Shown piece by piece: positions 7,218-14,507 of a stretch of DNA of 15,728 nt (positions within the stretch are counted from its first letter, which is position 1; each line of letters opens with the position of its first letter). The notes under the pieces were generated by a model. It did no database searches. It was not told the origin of the DNA and saw nothing but the letters and a program-made list of their open reading frames with translations. This DNA comes from Verrucomicrobiota bacterium. GTDB taxonomy: Bacteria > Verrucomicrobiota > Verrucomicrobiia > Opitutales > Seribacteraceae. The DNA lies in assembly GCA_014382645.1 (NCBI GenBank), contig JACNJI010000202.1, positions 1 through 15,728 of the forward strand. The letters run 5' to 3'. The position numbers and the translations under genes are program-made.

Positions 7218-7778
7218 ATGAATGAAATTCCGAAAAAATGGGAATTGATCGAAGATCGTTTGCATGCCAAATGTCGAATTTTCGAGGTTCGATCCCAGCA
7301 CTTTAGGCACCCGAAGGACGGAAGGGAAGGGGACTTCTATGTTCTCAATACCTCCGACTGGGTTAATGTGCTGGCTGTTACGCCAACCAAGGAAATCGTC
7401 ATGGTCCGACAGTTCCGTTACGGATCTCGAGAACTTTCTCTTGAAACTCCCGGCGGCGTGATCGAAAAAGGTGAAGATCCGGTGACCGCGGGCCTTCGTG
7501 AACTTCGAGAGGAAACCGGATTTTCCGGGGAAAGCGCTAGACTCTTATCGGAATGCCGCCCGAATTCGGCCATTCTTTCCAATCGTTGCCACTTCGTCCT
7601 TGTCGAGAATGTGAAAAAAGTGGCCGAAGTTGATTTCGATCCCAATGAGGAAATCGAGACCGTTCTCATACCCATTGCTGAAATCTCGGATCGTGTTCGA
7701 TCTGGTGAAATTTCACATTCTTTGGCTCTTAACGCTCTCTTTAATCTATTTTTGGAAAAGGGTCTATCCATTGCTTGA
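7218..7778 (+). CDS. Nudix hydrolase, ADP-ribose pyrophosphatase-like
   Basis: This 186-residue cytoplasmic pyrophosphohydrolase has a perfect Nudix box at residues 80-102, reading G-x5-E-x7-R-E-L-R-E-E-T-G-F. The metal-binding glutamates are in RELREETGF. The preceding segment (MVRQFRYGSRELSLETPGG) and the later ESARLLSECRPNSAILSN resemble ADP-sugar pyrophosphatases of the NudF/YjhB-like branch. It starts at ATG 7218, two bases after the gmhB stop, with no Shine-Dalgarno, so it is co-transcribed with the heptose genes. ADP-ribose, ADP-glucose or another nucleoside-diphosphate sugar are all possible substrates. Cleavage of ADP-heptose as a housekeeping or regulatory step would fit the neighbourhood but is speculation. 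Confidence 0.87.
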   Translation: MNEIPKKWELIEDRLHAKCRIFEVRSQHFRHPKDGREGDFYVLNTSDWVNVLAVTPTKEIVMVRQFRYGSRELSLETPGGVIEKGEDPVTAGLRELREETGFSGESARLLSECRPNSAILSNRCHFVLVENVKKVAEVDFDPNEEIETVLIPIAEISDRVRSGEISHSLALNALFNLFLEKGLSIA

Positions 7779-7871
7779 ATACGTTTCCCTTTTCTCCAAT
7801 GGCAAAAACGGGCAAATTCAACCGCTTTTCTCCCTTTACCATCGCAGACTTTTATCTATGATTAGAATGCT

Positions 7872-8354
7872 ATGAGTGATGTTCTTACCCTCTTGCTCGA
7901 AGGCGCTAAACCTTGTGCCGATCATCTTGCAAATGTCCTCGGCAAAGAAAAAGCCGAGGTCGAGGCAGAGTTGCGTCGCCTCGAGGAGGATAAGAGCCTT
8001 CTTGGTTGGCTTCCCGTCTTCAATCCTGAGAAAGTGGAGGACGGGCGAGTTCGGGCAGTGATCGAAGTGAAGATCAGTCCCGAGCGTGAAGGCGGTTTTG
8101 ATCGCCTTGCCATGCGAATTGCTCGTTTTGAGGAAGTGGAATCCTGTTATCTTATGTCGGGTGGATACGATCTTCTGGTTTTTGTTACCGGCAAAAACCT
8201 TAGAAAGGTCGCTGCCTTTGTCTCCGAAAGACTTGCCACGATAGAGGGGGTTCTCTCTACCTCCACCCACTTTTTGCTTCGCCCCTACAAAGAGCAGCGA
8301 CATCTCTTAGTCGACGAGACCGAAGTAGTCGACAAGCTCCCCGTTTCTCCCTAA
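7872..8354 (+). CDS. Lrp/AsnC-family transcriptional regulator (AlaR-like)
   Basis: This 160-residue regulator has a short N-terminal helix-turn-helix region (about 1-45) followed by a full RAM/AsnC ligand-binding domain (about 58-145). The latter reads VRAVIEVKISPEREGGFDRL, FEEVESCYLMSGGYDLLVFV and LSTSTHFLLRPYKE. From memory it resembles Bacillus subtilis AlaR (YugG), which controls the alanine transaminase gene alaT beside it. Here too the regulator overlaps an aminotransferase gene (TAATG at 8352-8356), so it probably senses an amino acid and controls this operon. The HTH is less canonical than in Lrp: the usual LD.D..IL start is replaced by MSDVLTLLLEGAKPC. The 93-bp gap upstream should hold the promoter and operator, but I could not define either. 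No Shine-Dalgarno is seen. Confidence 0.85.
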   Translation: MSDVLTLLLEGAKPCADHLANVLGKEKAEVEAELRRLEEDKSLLGWLPVFNPEKVEDGRVRAVIEVKISPEREGGFDRLAMRIARFEEVESCYLMSGGYDLLVFVTGKNLRKVAAFVSERLATIEGVLSTSTHFLLRPYKEQRHLLVDETEVVDKLPVSP

Positions 8355-9550
8355 TGAGTTTAGATCATGAAAGTTTCGTGGCGAGGCATGTGAAAGACTT
8401 GCCTCGCTCAGGTATACGAGATTTTTTCGCCGTCGTATCCGAGATGCCCCAAGCCATTTCTCTTGGCATTGGAGAGCCTGATTTCGTTACCCCTTGGCAT
8501 GTGCGAGAAGCTGCCATCTTTGCTCTTGAGAAGGGGCGCACCTCTTACACTGACAATCGGGGTCTGCTCCGGCTTCGCCGCGAAATCTCGAAGTATGTCG
8601 CCGATTTCTTCGGTCCGGAGTATGATCCTTCGAGCGAAATTCTTGTCACCGTTGGAGTTTCCGAAGCTATCGATGTGGCTCTGCGTGCGATTTTGAATCC
8701 CGGCGACAAGGTCCTCTACCACGAACCATGTTACGTGTCTTATGCCCCAAGTGTTACCTTGGCTCTTGGCGAGGCTATTCCAGTTGGCACGAAACCCGAA
8801 GATGGATTCGCTCTCGACCCTGCTGCTTTCGAAGCTGCTTGGGAACCCGGCTGCAAGGCTCTACTACTCAACTTTCCGACCAATCCCACAGGCGGTACGG
8901 CCAATCGTGAAAAACTGGAACGTCTTGCGCGTTTCGCCATCGACAAGAACCTCCTTGTCATTAGCGACGAGATTTACTGCGAGCTGACCTACGAGGGCGA
9001 GCACGTCGGCATTGCCTCCCTTCCCGGGATGAAGGAGAGGACTCTTTTGTTGCACGGTTTCTCGAAGGCTTTTGCCATGACTGGATTTCGTATTGGTTAT
9101 GCCTGTGGTCCGGCAGTTCTTATCGAGGCAATGATGAAGATACACCAGTATTGCATGATGTGCGCTCCCATATTAAGCCAAGAAGCAGCTATCGAGGCTC
9201 TGGTGAATGGGGCTGACGATGTTGCTCGTATGAAGGAGCAATATCATCGTCGTCGAGACTTCATTGTTCGTCGCTTCAACGAAATCGGTCTGTCCTGCCA
9301 CTCTCCTCGAGGTTCCTTTTATGCTTTTCCCTCCATTCTTTCTACAGGGTTGAGCGATACTGACTTTGCCCATCGCCTTCTTCGTGAAGCCGAGGTTGCC
9401 GTCGTGCCGGGAACCGCATTCGGGGAACATGGCGCCAACCATGTGAGAGCAAGCTTTTCTCCCTCTTATGAAAATCTTGTCGAGGCGACCGATCGCATCG
9501 CTCGTTTTCGGGATGATATCGTGCCCGAAGATGCCGCCGCAGCAGTTTAG
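8354..9550 (+). CDS. Class I/II PLP aminotransferase (AlaT/YugH-like)
   Basis: This 398-residue fold-type I aminotransferase binds pyridoxal phosphate through K238 in FSKAFAMTGFRIGYA. Other signatures are SLGIGEPDFVTPWHVREAA near residue 36, TVGVSEAIDVALRAILNPGD near 97, the N-P pair in LNFPTNPTGG, SDEIYCELTYEGEHVGIASL (D and Y contacting PLP), and C-terminal VVPGTAFGEHG followed by the substrate-carboxylate Arg in HVRASFS. From memory the sequence closely follows B. subtilis YugH/AlaT, including KIHQYCMMCAPILSQ and the regulator next door. Alanine-pyruvate or related aromatic transamination is thus likely, but substrate range in this family is hard to predict. Its ATG shares an A with the regulator's TAA stop, so the two are co-translated. 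Confidence 0.9.
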   Translation: MSLDHESFVARHVKDLPRSGIRDFFAVVSEMPQAISLGIGEPDFVTPWHVREAAIFALEKGRTSYTDNRGLLRLRREISKYVADFFGPEYDPSSEILVTVGVSEAIDVALRAILNPGDKVLYHEPCYVSYAPSVTLALGEAIPVGTKPEDGFALDPAAFEAAWEPGCKALLLNFPTNPTGGTANREKLERLARFAIDKNLLVISDEIYCELTYEGEHVGIASLPGMKERTLLLHGFSKAFAMTGFRIGYACGPAVLIEAMMKIHQYCMMCAPILSQEAAIEALVNGADDVARMKEQYHRRRDFIVRRFNEIGLSCHSPRGSFYAFPSILSTGLSDTDFAHRLLREAEVAVVPGTAFGEHGANHVRASFSPSYENLVEATDRIARFRDDIVPEDAAAAV

Positions 9551-9601
9551 CCAACTGCGACTACCTGATTTTCCGAACCATTCCTTAACTTTCCTATATT
9601 T

Positions 9602-10996
9602 GTGCAAACTCGTAGTGTAGCTATTGTCGGTCGCCCCAACGTGGGTAAGAGCCGTCTCTTCAACCGCATCGTGGGCCGGCGAATCTCAATCGTACATGAT
9701 CGCCCCGGAGTTACTCGAGACGTCGTCGTTGCCGATGCGCCCGGAGGATACGTCGTCATGGACACCGGCGGCATAGGGATGACCCCCTCCATGACACCCG
9801 TGGAGATTCAGGAAGCAACGGAAGATCAAGCGGATTTTGCCATTCGCGCCGCCGATGTTCTTCTATTCGTGGTCGATGGGCGCGAAGGTCTTATTCCTTT
9901 GGATCAATCCCTTGCCGAGAAATTTCGTCGGATGGGGAAGACTCCTGTCCTCGTTGTCAACAAGATGGACATCCCTGAACAGGACTACGCCCGTCATGAA
10001 TTTGCCAGTCTTGGCTTTTCCACTGTTTTTCCCGTGTCAGCTGAGCATGGGAACGGTGTTGGAGATCTTCTCGAGGGGGTGGAGGCACTTCTCCCGCCAC
10101 CTGCTGATGAGCCTGTCGAAAAAGAAGCTCGCCGTGTTCGGATTGCTTTTATCGGTCGTCCCAATGTGGGCAAATCCTCGCTTTGCAATCGTCTTCTTAA
10201 CTCAGAGCGTCTGATCGTCAGCGACGTTCCGGGCACCACTCGGGAAACCGTTGAATTGGATCTCGATTTCGAGGGAGATTCCGCCGATCAAGAACCGTGG
10301 CGTTTCCGTCTCTTCGATACAGCCGGCCTGAAAAGACGAAAGCGCGTCGATTGCTCTCTCGATTACTTTTCCTCTTTGCGCAGTGAGCAAGCTATGGAGG
10401 GCGCGGACGTTGTCTTTTTGGTTTTGGATGCTCGAGAGGGTGTGACTCGGCAGGATAAAATCCTTGCCGGAAGAATCTTGGATGCGGGTAGGGGACTTGC
10501 CGTTCTTGTCAATAAGTGGGATCTTGTTTTGGAAGGATTTAGACGAGATCCCCTTCCCGGTTATCGCGATGAAGAACACTTTAGAAAATCCTATGAGAAA
10601 TCTCTTCGCAAAGAGCTCTTTTTTCTGCCCGAGTCACCGGTGCTATTTGCTTCTGCCCTAACCGGATATTCCATTCGGGAGTTTCTTGCGGCCGCTCGCG
10701 ACATGGACGCTCGGATGGACGTTCCGATTCCCACTTCCCCCTTGAACCGCCTTCTTGGAGATATGTTCGAACAACGGCCGCCGGCAGCGGTTAAGGGGAA
10801 ACGCTTCAAACTCTTCTACGCGCTCCAAGTCTCTTCACGTCCCTTTCGAATTAAGCTTTTCTGTAACCAAGGCGAACGCTTGGACGAAACCTACAGTCGA
10901 TACTTGGAAAAGAGCATTACAGGTCATTTTTCACTCATCGGTTGCCCATTGAAATTTTCACTTGCAGGTAAAGAAGCCCGTTACTCCGGAAGCTAG
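9602..10996 (+). CDS. der: Ribosome-assembly GTPase Der (EngA)
   Basis: Der is an essential GTPase of 50S subunit maturation with two tandem GTPase domains and a C-terminal KH-like domain. All three are present in 464 residues. The first P-loop is GRPNVGKS at 10-17 with DTGG and NKMD following. The second is GRPNVGKSS at 185-193 with DTAG, the family-typical basic LKRRKRV and NKWD. The KH-like end includes KGKRFKLFYALQVSSRPF and INLFC-like IKLFCNQ. It begins at GTG 9602, which puts the usual short stretch before the first beta strand; no Shine-Dalgarno is visible. A strong intrinsic terminator lies about 110 bp after the stop, so der probably ends the transcription unit. Confidence 0.97.
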   Translation: MQTRSVAIVGRPNVGKSRLFNRIVGRRISIVHDRPGVTRDVVVADAPGGYVVMDTGGIGMTPSMTPVEIQEATEDQADFAIRAADVLLFVVDGREGLIPLDQSLAEKFRRMGKTPVLVVNKMDIPEQDYARHEFASLGFSTVFPVSAEHGNGVGDLLEGVEALLPPPADEPVEKEARRVRIAFIGRPNVGKSSLCNRLLNSERLIVSDVPGTTRETVELDLDFEGDSADQEPWRFRLFDTAGLKRRKRVDCSLDYFSSLRSEQAMEGADVVFLVLDAREGVTRQDKILAGRILDAGRGLAVLVNKWDLVLEGFRRDPLPGYRDEEHFRKSYEKSLRKELFFLPESPVLFASALTGYSIREFLAAARDMDARMDVPIPTSPLNRLLGDMFEQRPPAAVKGKRFKLFYALQVSSRPFRIKLFCNQGERLDETYSRYLEKSITGHFSLIGCPLKFSLAGKEARYSGS

Positions 10997-11103
10997 AATG
11001 AAGCTTTCGGCCCATAGCCTTATTCATCCCATCCGCCGCATTCCACCACTGCCTTGAGCATTCTCGAATAATTCTCTTAAACCTCTTCACGGGTTTAATA
11101 AAT

Positions 11104-11145
11104 ACGGGGCCGACGTTTCACTTTCGAACGTCGGCCCCGTTTTTT
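11104..11145 (+). terminator. Strong Rho-independent terminator after der
   Basis: A perfect 14-bp inverted repeat (11104-11117 pairing with 11127-11140) is rich in G and C, has a 9-base loop, and is followed by a T run (11140-11145). The stem contains GGGGCCGACG. It lies between der and fmt. There is no matching A-rich flank of similar strength on the left, so it should act mainly on + strand transcripts. A TTG inside the T run is open to fmt in frame but should not be taken as its start. Confidence 0.93.
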
Positions 11146-11209
11146 GTGTCATACTATACGAGCGACCAACTCTCGTGGATGGGAGACGGGCTCAAAGTTC
11201 ATTAGACTT

Positions 11210-12184
11210 ATGCCGAAGCCCCCCGTGGTGTTTTATGGTTCGGATGCCATAGCCTTGCCTAGCCTCGATTTTTTTTTGAGAGAGGCATCTTCGTCCTGCG
11301 AACTTGTAGGAGTTATCACTCAACCCGATCGACCGTCGGGCAGAGGTAAAAAAATGCGCTCCAATCCCGTCAAGGCATGGGCTGGCGAGAACGGGGTTAA
11401 AATACTTGATCCCGCAAAACCTCTTGAACCGGAGGTGACTTGGTTGCGACAGGAAGGCGTGGTTCTGGCAATGGTCATGGCATACGGTCATATTCTTTCC
11501 TCTGCCTTGTTGGATGCGCCTGACGCCGGGACTTACAACCTGCATGGTTCCGTGTTGCCTGCCTATCGCGGGGCTTCTCCTGTGGAAACGGCTTTGGCCC
11601 AAGGCGAGAAAGAGACCGGGGCTACCCTCATGCGCGTGGTCTCGCGCATGGACGCGGGCCCCATCGTGGATACGGAGATCACGCCCATAGCGGCGGATGA
11701 CGATGGTCCTCGGCTTCGCGAGAAGTTGTCGGTTGCCTGCGTTCCTCTTCTTCGCCGAAACCTATCTGCCCTTTTGGCGGGCGAAGCCACGGAAACTCCG
11801 CAGGATGAAAAAGCGGCCACTTATTGTAGAAAGCTCCGCAAGTCGGATGGAGCACTGGACTTTTACTCTCCTGCCGCGGTACTTGTGCGGAGAGTCTCTG
11901 CTTTTCGAGGTTGGCCGGGTTCATGGTTCGAAGTCCAAGGAGTTCGCGTAAAGGTCGGTTCCGTAAAGGTCGTTGAATCTTGCGGAGAGATAGTGCCGGG
12001 GCAGGTGATCTTGCCAAGTCCTCGGGAAGTGGCTATTGGAACGACAGAAGGTGCGTTGTCTTTACTCGAACTACAACGTCCGGGCGGGCGAATGATGCCA
12101 ACAGCAGAATTTTTATCAGGTTTTCCTCTTTCGGAAGGAGAGTTCGTTGGGAGCCAAACCCTTTCTGAATTGCTTCTTTCTTGA
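11210..12184 (+). CDS. fmt: Methionyl-tRNA formyltransferase
   Basis: Fmt formylates the amino group of initiator Met-tRNA using 10-formyl-tetrahydrofolate. The chosen start, ATG 11210 (MPKPPVVFYGSDAIALP), gives 324 residues, the normal family length, and places the first strand and the GxS/T-like loop correctly. Upstream in-frame codons run into the terminator. The N-terminal domain has the RPSGRGKK loop and the catalytic trio N110, H112 and D148 in NLHGSVLPAYRGASP and RMDAGPIVD, aligning with Asn106, His108 and Asp144 of the E. coli enzyme. The C-terminal OB-like tRNA-binding domain starts near 205, with RAFRGWPG-like AFRGWPGSWF and a late LLELQRPGGRMM. A run of nine T (11269-11277) sits in codons 20-23. 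It is alone between the terminator and the LysM gene; def or priA often accompany fmt elsewhere but are not here. Confidence 0.96.
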   Translation: MPKPPVVFYGSDAIALPSLDFFLREASSSCELVGVITQPDRPSGRGKKMRSNPVKAWAGENGVKILDPAKPLEPEVTWLRQEGVVLAMVMAYGHILSSALLDAPDAGTYNLHGSVLPAYRGASPVETALAQGEKETGATLMRVVSRMDAGPIVDTEITPIAADDDGPRLREKLSVACVPLLRRNLSALLAGEATETPQDEKAATYCRKLRKSDGALDFYSPAAVLVRRVSAFRGWPGSWFEVQGVRVKVGSVKVVESCGEIVPGQVILPSPREVAIGTTEGALSLLELQRPGGRMMPTAEFLSGFPLSEGEFVGSQTLSELLLS

Positions 12185-12216
12185 GTCCTTGATTTCCCTA
12201 ATTCTTAAAAGTAAAC

Positions 12217-12246
12217 TTGCATAAATCCGTTAAATCATAGTATTCA
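12217..12246 (+). promoter_or_regulatory. Possible sigma-70-type promoter for the LysM-parB unit
   Basis: The AT-rich 80-bp gap after fmt contains TTGCAT (12217-12222) and TATTCA (12241-12246), spaced 18 bp. It sits a sensible distance before the LysM gene. Both boxes are imperfect and AT-rich DNA gives such matches by chance, so this is only a candidate. Confidence 0.25.
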
Positions 12247-12253
12247 TTATATT

Positions 12254-12257
12254 GGAG
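12254..12257 (+). promoter_or_regulatory. Ribosome-binding site deciding the LysM gene start
   Basis: GGAG lies seven bases before ATG 12265. That spacing favours this ATG over the in-frame GTG at 12259, which would be too close. It is one of only about three clear Shine-Dalgarno sites in the window. Confidence 0.7.
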
Positions 12258-12264
12258 TGTGGTA

Positions 12265-12927
12265 ATGAATAATTGGTTAATTCTTCGTGGTGGGAGATGG
12301 GCTTCTCGAGGCTGGTCGTTTTTCTCCTTCCAAATGCTAATGCTAGTCGCCGGTTTTCTGTTTGTCGGTGCCTTTTCTTCCTCTTGGGCGGCAGACACAA
12401 ATCTTCGTCTGGCCAACCTTAGTCAGGACTTGGAGTTGATCTCCAGGCAAGTAGCCAATCTCCGCAGTGAGGTGGAAATCTTGAGACGGGAGAACGCTCA
12501 ATTGCGCATAGTTGCTGAGCAAGCGGGTAAAACTCAGGGTGTTTCCGCAGGTAGTCTACAGGAGTTTGCTCGGCAAATGGATGGTAGATTAGGCAGTTTG
12601 CGAGCAGACATTGCACAAAACAAGACAGGGGCGGAAGCTCTTCGGCGGCATGTGGATGAAGGTTTGCAAAAGCTGATTAAGCAAATGAACGCTGGTTTTG
12701 ATGCATATAATGAGAGTTCTCCGCCGATCGCATCGTCGCCATCCGTGCAATTTACGGATGATTACCCCAAGGACAAGGGTTTCCTGCATGTTGTGGGAAA
12801 AGGAGAAACCGTGAGCAGCATCGCCCAAAAGTATAAATCAAAGATTTCATGGATACTTTCCGCCAATCGGATTTCCGACCCGAAAAAAATTCACATAGGA
12901 AAAGAACTTTTTGTCCCGCAAAGCTAA
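12265..12927 (+). CDS. Secreted coiled-coil protein with C-terminal LysM domain
   Basis: This 220-residue protein probably binds peptidoglycan in the cell envelope. It has a basic N-terminus and hydrophobic segment (about 23-42) ending in SSWAAD, a likely signal peptidase I site; a membrane anchor is the alternative. A heptad-rich coiled coil follows (about 45-80, LSQDLELISRQVANLRSEVE), with a second helical stretch to about 150, a short Ser/Pro linker, and a single LysM domain at about 176-220 (HVVGKGETVSSIAQKYK to IHIGKELFVPQ). No peptidase or amidase domain is attached, so it is a binding or scaffold protein rather than an enzyme. It starts at the ATG with GGAG seven bases before. parB follows 12 bp after its stop, so the two are probably co-transcribed. 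Confidence 0.88.
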   Translation: MNNWLILRGGRWASRGWSFFSFQMLMLVAGFLFVGAFSSSWAADTNLRLANLSQDLELISRQVANLRSEVEILRRENAQLRIVAEQAGKTQGVSAGSLQEFARQMDGRLGSLRADIAQNKTGAEALRRHVDEGLQKLIKQMNAGFDAYNESSPPIASSPSVQFTDDYPKDKGFLHVVGKGETVSSIAQKYKSKISWILSANRISDPKKIHIGKELFVPQS

Positions 12928-12939
12928 GAAAGAACAATT

Positions 12940-13920
12940 ATGGCTAAATCAACTTCTCGTCTCGGTCGCGGTCTCGGTAGCCTGATCGCGGGCGGTGCCG
13001 GTGCTCAGGTGGTCGCCATGGATCCCGTGGCCGAAATGCCGGGTCATTCTGCTCTCAAGGATGTACCCGAGGAGGTGACCACAATTGTCGAGGGTCCTTT
13101 TAGCGATACGTTAGTCGCAAATAATAGTGCCGAAAAAATTCTTGAGGTTCCCTTGGATCACTTGGTTCCCAACCCTCACCAACCCCGCAAGACCCTAGAT
13201 CCCGCCAAGGTGAGCGAGCTTGCCGCAAGTATCAAGTCCGAGGGTCTGTTGCAACCTATCGTGGCTCGCAAGAACGGCGATGGTTATGAGATTATTGCAG
13301 GTGAACGACGATGGCGAGCCCACCGGGAACTTGGACGTGACACTATCCTCGTGCGTTTGGTTGAAGCCACGGATCTTTCTTCTGCTTCACTCTCGCTAAT
13401 TGAGAACCTGCAGCGCGAAGGACTCAATCCTCTTGAGGAAGCTTTTGGCTATTCGTCTCTCGTGAACGATTTTAGCCTGACCCAAGCCCAAGTGGCTGAG
13501 AAAGTGGGCAAGAGCAGGACTTATGTGACCAACATGATGCGCCTCCTTCAACTCGACGATGCTCTCAGGAATCTTTTGGTGTCCGGAAAGCTTTCCGTAG
13601 GTCATGCCAAGGTGCTTTTGGGAGTTGAGGACATCGAGGTTCGAGGCGAACTTGGATCTCGTGCCGTTCGCGAAGGGTGGAACGTGCGGCAATGCGAGGC
13701 TGCCGTTGTCGAATTGCGTTCGGGTTCAAACAAGGCTACTTTTCGTCGAACCAGTGGTTCTCACTTGAATCCAGAGTTTCGTAAAATTGCAGAGCGGGTC
13801 GCTTCTCGGCTCAGTGTAGAGACAAAAGTAACCGCAAATGGGGCTGGCAAAGGTAAGCTAATCATACCTTTCGCGGACGAGGATGACCTCCGCCGTATCG
13901 TTTCGGTCTTGGGCGCATAA
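12940..13920 (+). CDS. parB: Chromosome-partitioning protein ParB
   Basis: ParB is a CTP-dependent DNA clamp that loads at parS sites near the replication origin. Its 326 residues show the ParA-contacting N-terminal motif LGRGLGSLI (8-16), a poorly conserved linker to about 65, the ParB/Srx nucleotide-binding domain (VPLDHLVPNPHQPRKTLD onward), the CTP-binding GERRWR motif (121-126) and ENLQRE (155-160), then the helix-turn-helix (LTQAQVAEKVGKSRTYVTNM) and a C-terminal dimerisation region. The N-terminal motif implies a ParA partner, yet no parA is next to it; the upstream gene is the LysM protein and the downstream gene is secG. I saw no copy of the canonical parS palindrome in the window. 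ATG 12940 has only a weak purine stretch upstream. Confidence 0.95.
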   Translation: MAKSTSRLGRGLGSLIAGGAGAQVVAMDPVAEMPGHSALKDVPEEVTTIVEGPFSDTLVANNSAEKILEVPLDHLVPNPHQPRKTLDPAKVSELAASIKSEGLLQPIVARKNGDGYEIIAGERRWRAHRELGRDTILVRLVEATDLSSASLSLIENLQREGLNPLEEAFGYSSLVNDFSLTQAQVAEKVGKSRTYVTNMMRLLQLDDALRNLLVSGKLSVGHAKVLLGVEDIEVRGELGSRAVREGWNVRQCEAAVVELRSGSNKATFRRTSGSHLNPEFRKIAERVASRLSVETKVTANGAGKGKLIIPFADEDDLRRIVSVLGA

Positions 13921-13983
13921 GTCTTCAAACAGGATTGCCTTTGTTGAAAAGAGGGCCATAGTACTCTCTTCTACCTTATAGCT

Positions 13984-14448
13984 ATGATCGTTTTTGTTAC
14001 CACCATTCTTATTCTTCTGTGCCTGTTGATCATCCTTCTGGTGATGTTGCAACGGACCTCCGGCGGCATGGGTTCCGCATTGGGCGGTGGAGCCGCCGAC
14101 CAAGTGCTGGGAGCAGGTGCAGGTGCCCAATTAACAAAGATGACGGTTTGGAGCGTCTTGGGCTTCTTTATACTGTCTTTCTCGCTCTATGTCCTTTACC
14201 AGATGGACGCACAGGATGATGGTTTGCAACGAACGGGTGGAGCTTCGCCCGCATTAGTCCCTAGTTCTTCAACGGGTCTCGGCTCTGCCGAAACGCCATC
14301 GATTCCCGAACCGATCGACACCGACCCTTTGCCCAATACTCCACCACCACCCGCTATACCTGAAGCGAATGCTTCTACACCAGTTCCCGAGGTAAATTCA
14401 ACTCCCGCCTCGATTCCGGGGGGGAATGGATCGGGCACCCCCCGATAA
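13984..14448 (+). CDS. secG: Preprotein translocase subunit SecG with long Pro-rich tail
   Basis: SecG is the small auxiliary subunit of the SecYEG channel in the inner membrane. TM1 covers about residues 2-21, followed by the conserved cytoplasmic loop LQRTSGGMGSALGGGAADQV and then GAGAQLTKMT, and TM2 covers about 54-74. The family core is about 75 residues. Here another ~75 residues follow, almost entirely Pro, Ser, Ala, Thr, Asn and Glu, with loosely repeated IPEP / IPEA / VPEV and NAST / NSTP units. With both SecG termini normally periplasmic, this tail should be outside the cytoplasm. Extended SecG tails occur in several phyla, but their function is not known to me. ATG 13984 has no Shine-Dalgarno. 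The final codons contain a G7 run (14418-14424) and a C6 run (14438-14443) able to pair. Confidence 0.92.
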   Translation: MIVFVTTILILLCLLIILLVMLQRTSGGMGSALGGGAADQVLGAGAGAQLTKMTVWSVLGFFILSFSLYVLYQMDAQDDGLQRTGGASPALVPSSSTGLGSAETPSIPEPIDTDPLPNTPPPPAIPEANASTPVPEVNSTPASIPGGNGSGTPR

Positions 14449-14450
14449 AG

Positions 14451-14490
14451 CCAATTGAGTTCCAATTGATCATCGAGGCTAATCCTCGAT
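14451..14490 (+). repeat. Twin CCAATTGA boxes and a stem-loop
   Basis: CCAATTGA occurs at 14451-14458 and again at 14462-14469, offset by 11 bp, about one helical turn. It is followed directly by a 7-bp perfect stem (ATCGAGG 14472-14478 with CCTCGAT 14484-14490, 5-base loop). A run of A, not T, follows on the + strand, so it is not a standard + strand terminator. It lies between secG and the LolA-like gene and could be a regulator site or leader structure. Chance is also possible. Confidence 0.35.
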
Positions 14491-14507
14491 AAAAAAGCGA
14501 TTCGGTA

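Noticed and set aside
11084..11099. AAACC/GGGTT mini-hairpin before the der terminator
   Set aside because: The stem is short, there is no T run, and the adjacent 14-bp stem already explains termination.
11144..11209. Extended N-terminus of fmt from a TTG at 11144
   Set aside because: That start lies in the T run of the terminator. The extra 22 residues have no family match, while ATG 11210 gives the normal Fmt N-terminus.
12259..12264. GTG at 12259 as start of the LysM protein
   Set aside because: GGAG would be only one base away from it; the ATG at 12265 has correct spacing.
12940..13983. parS sites near parB
   Set aside because: No TGTTTCACGTGAAACA-like palindrome could be found by eye; the GTTTCACTTTCGAAC at 11115-11129 belongs to the der terminator loop and does not match.
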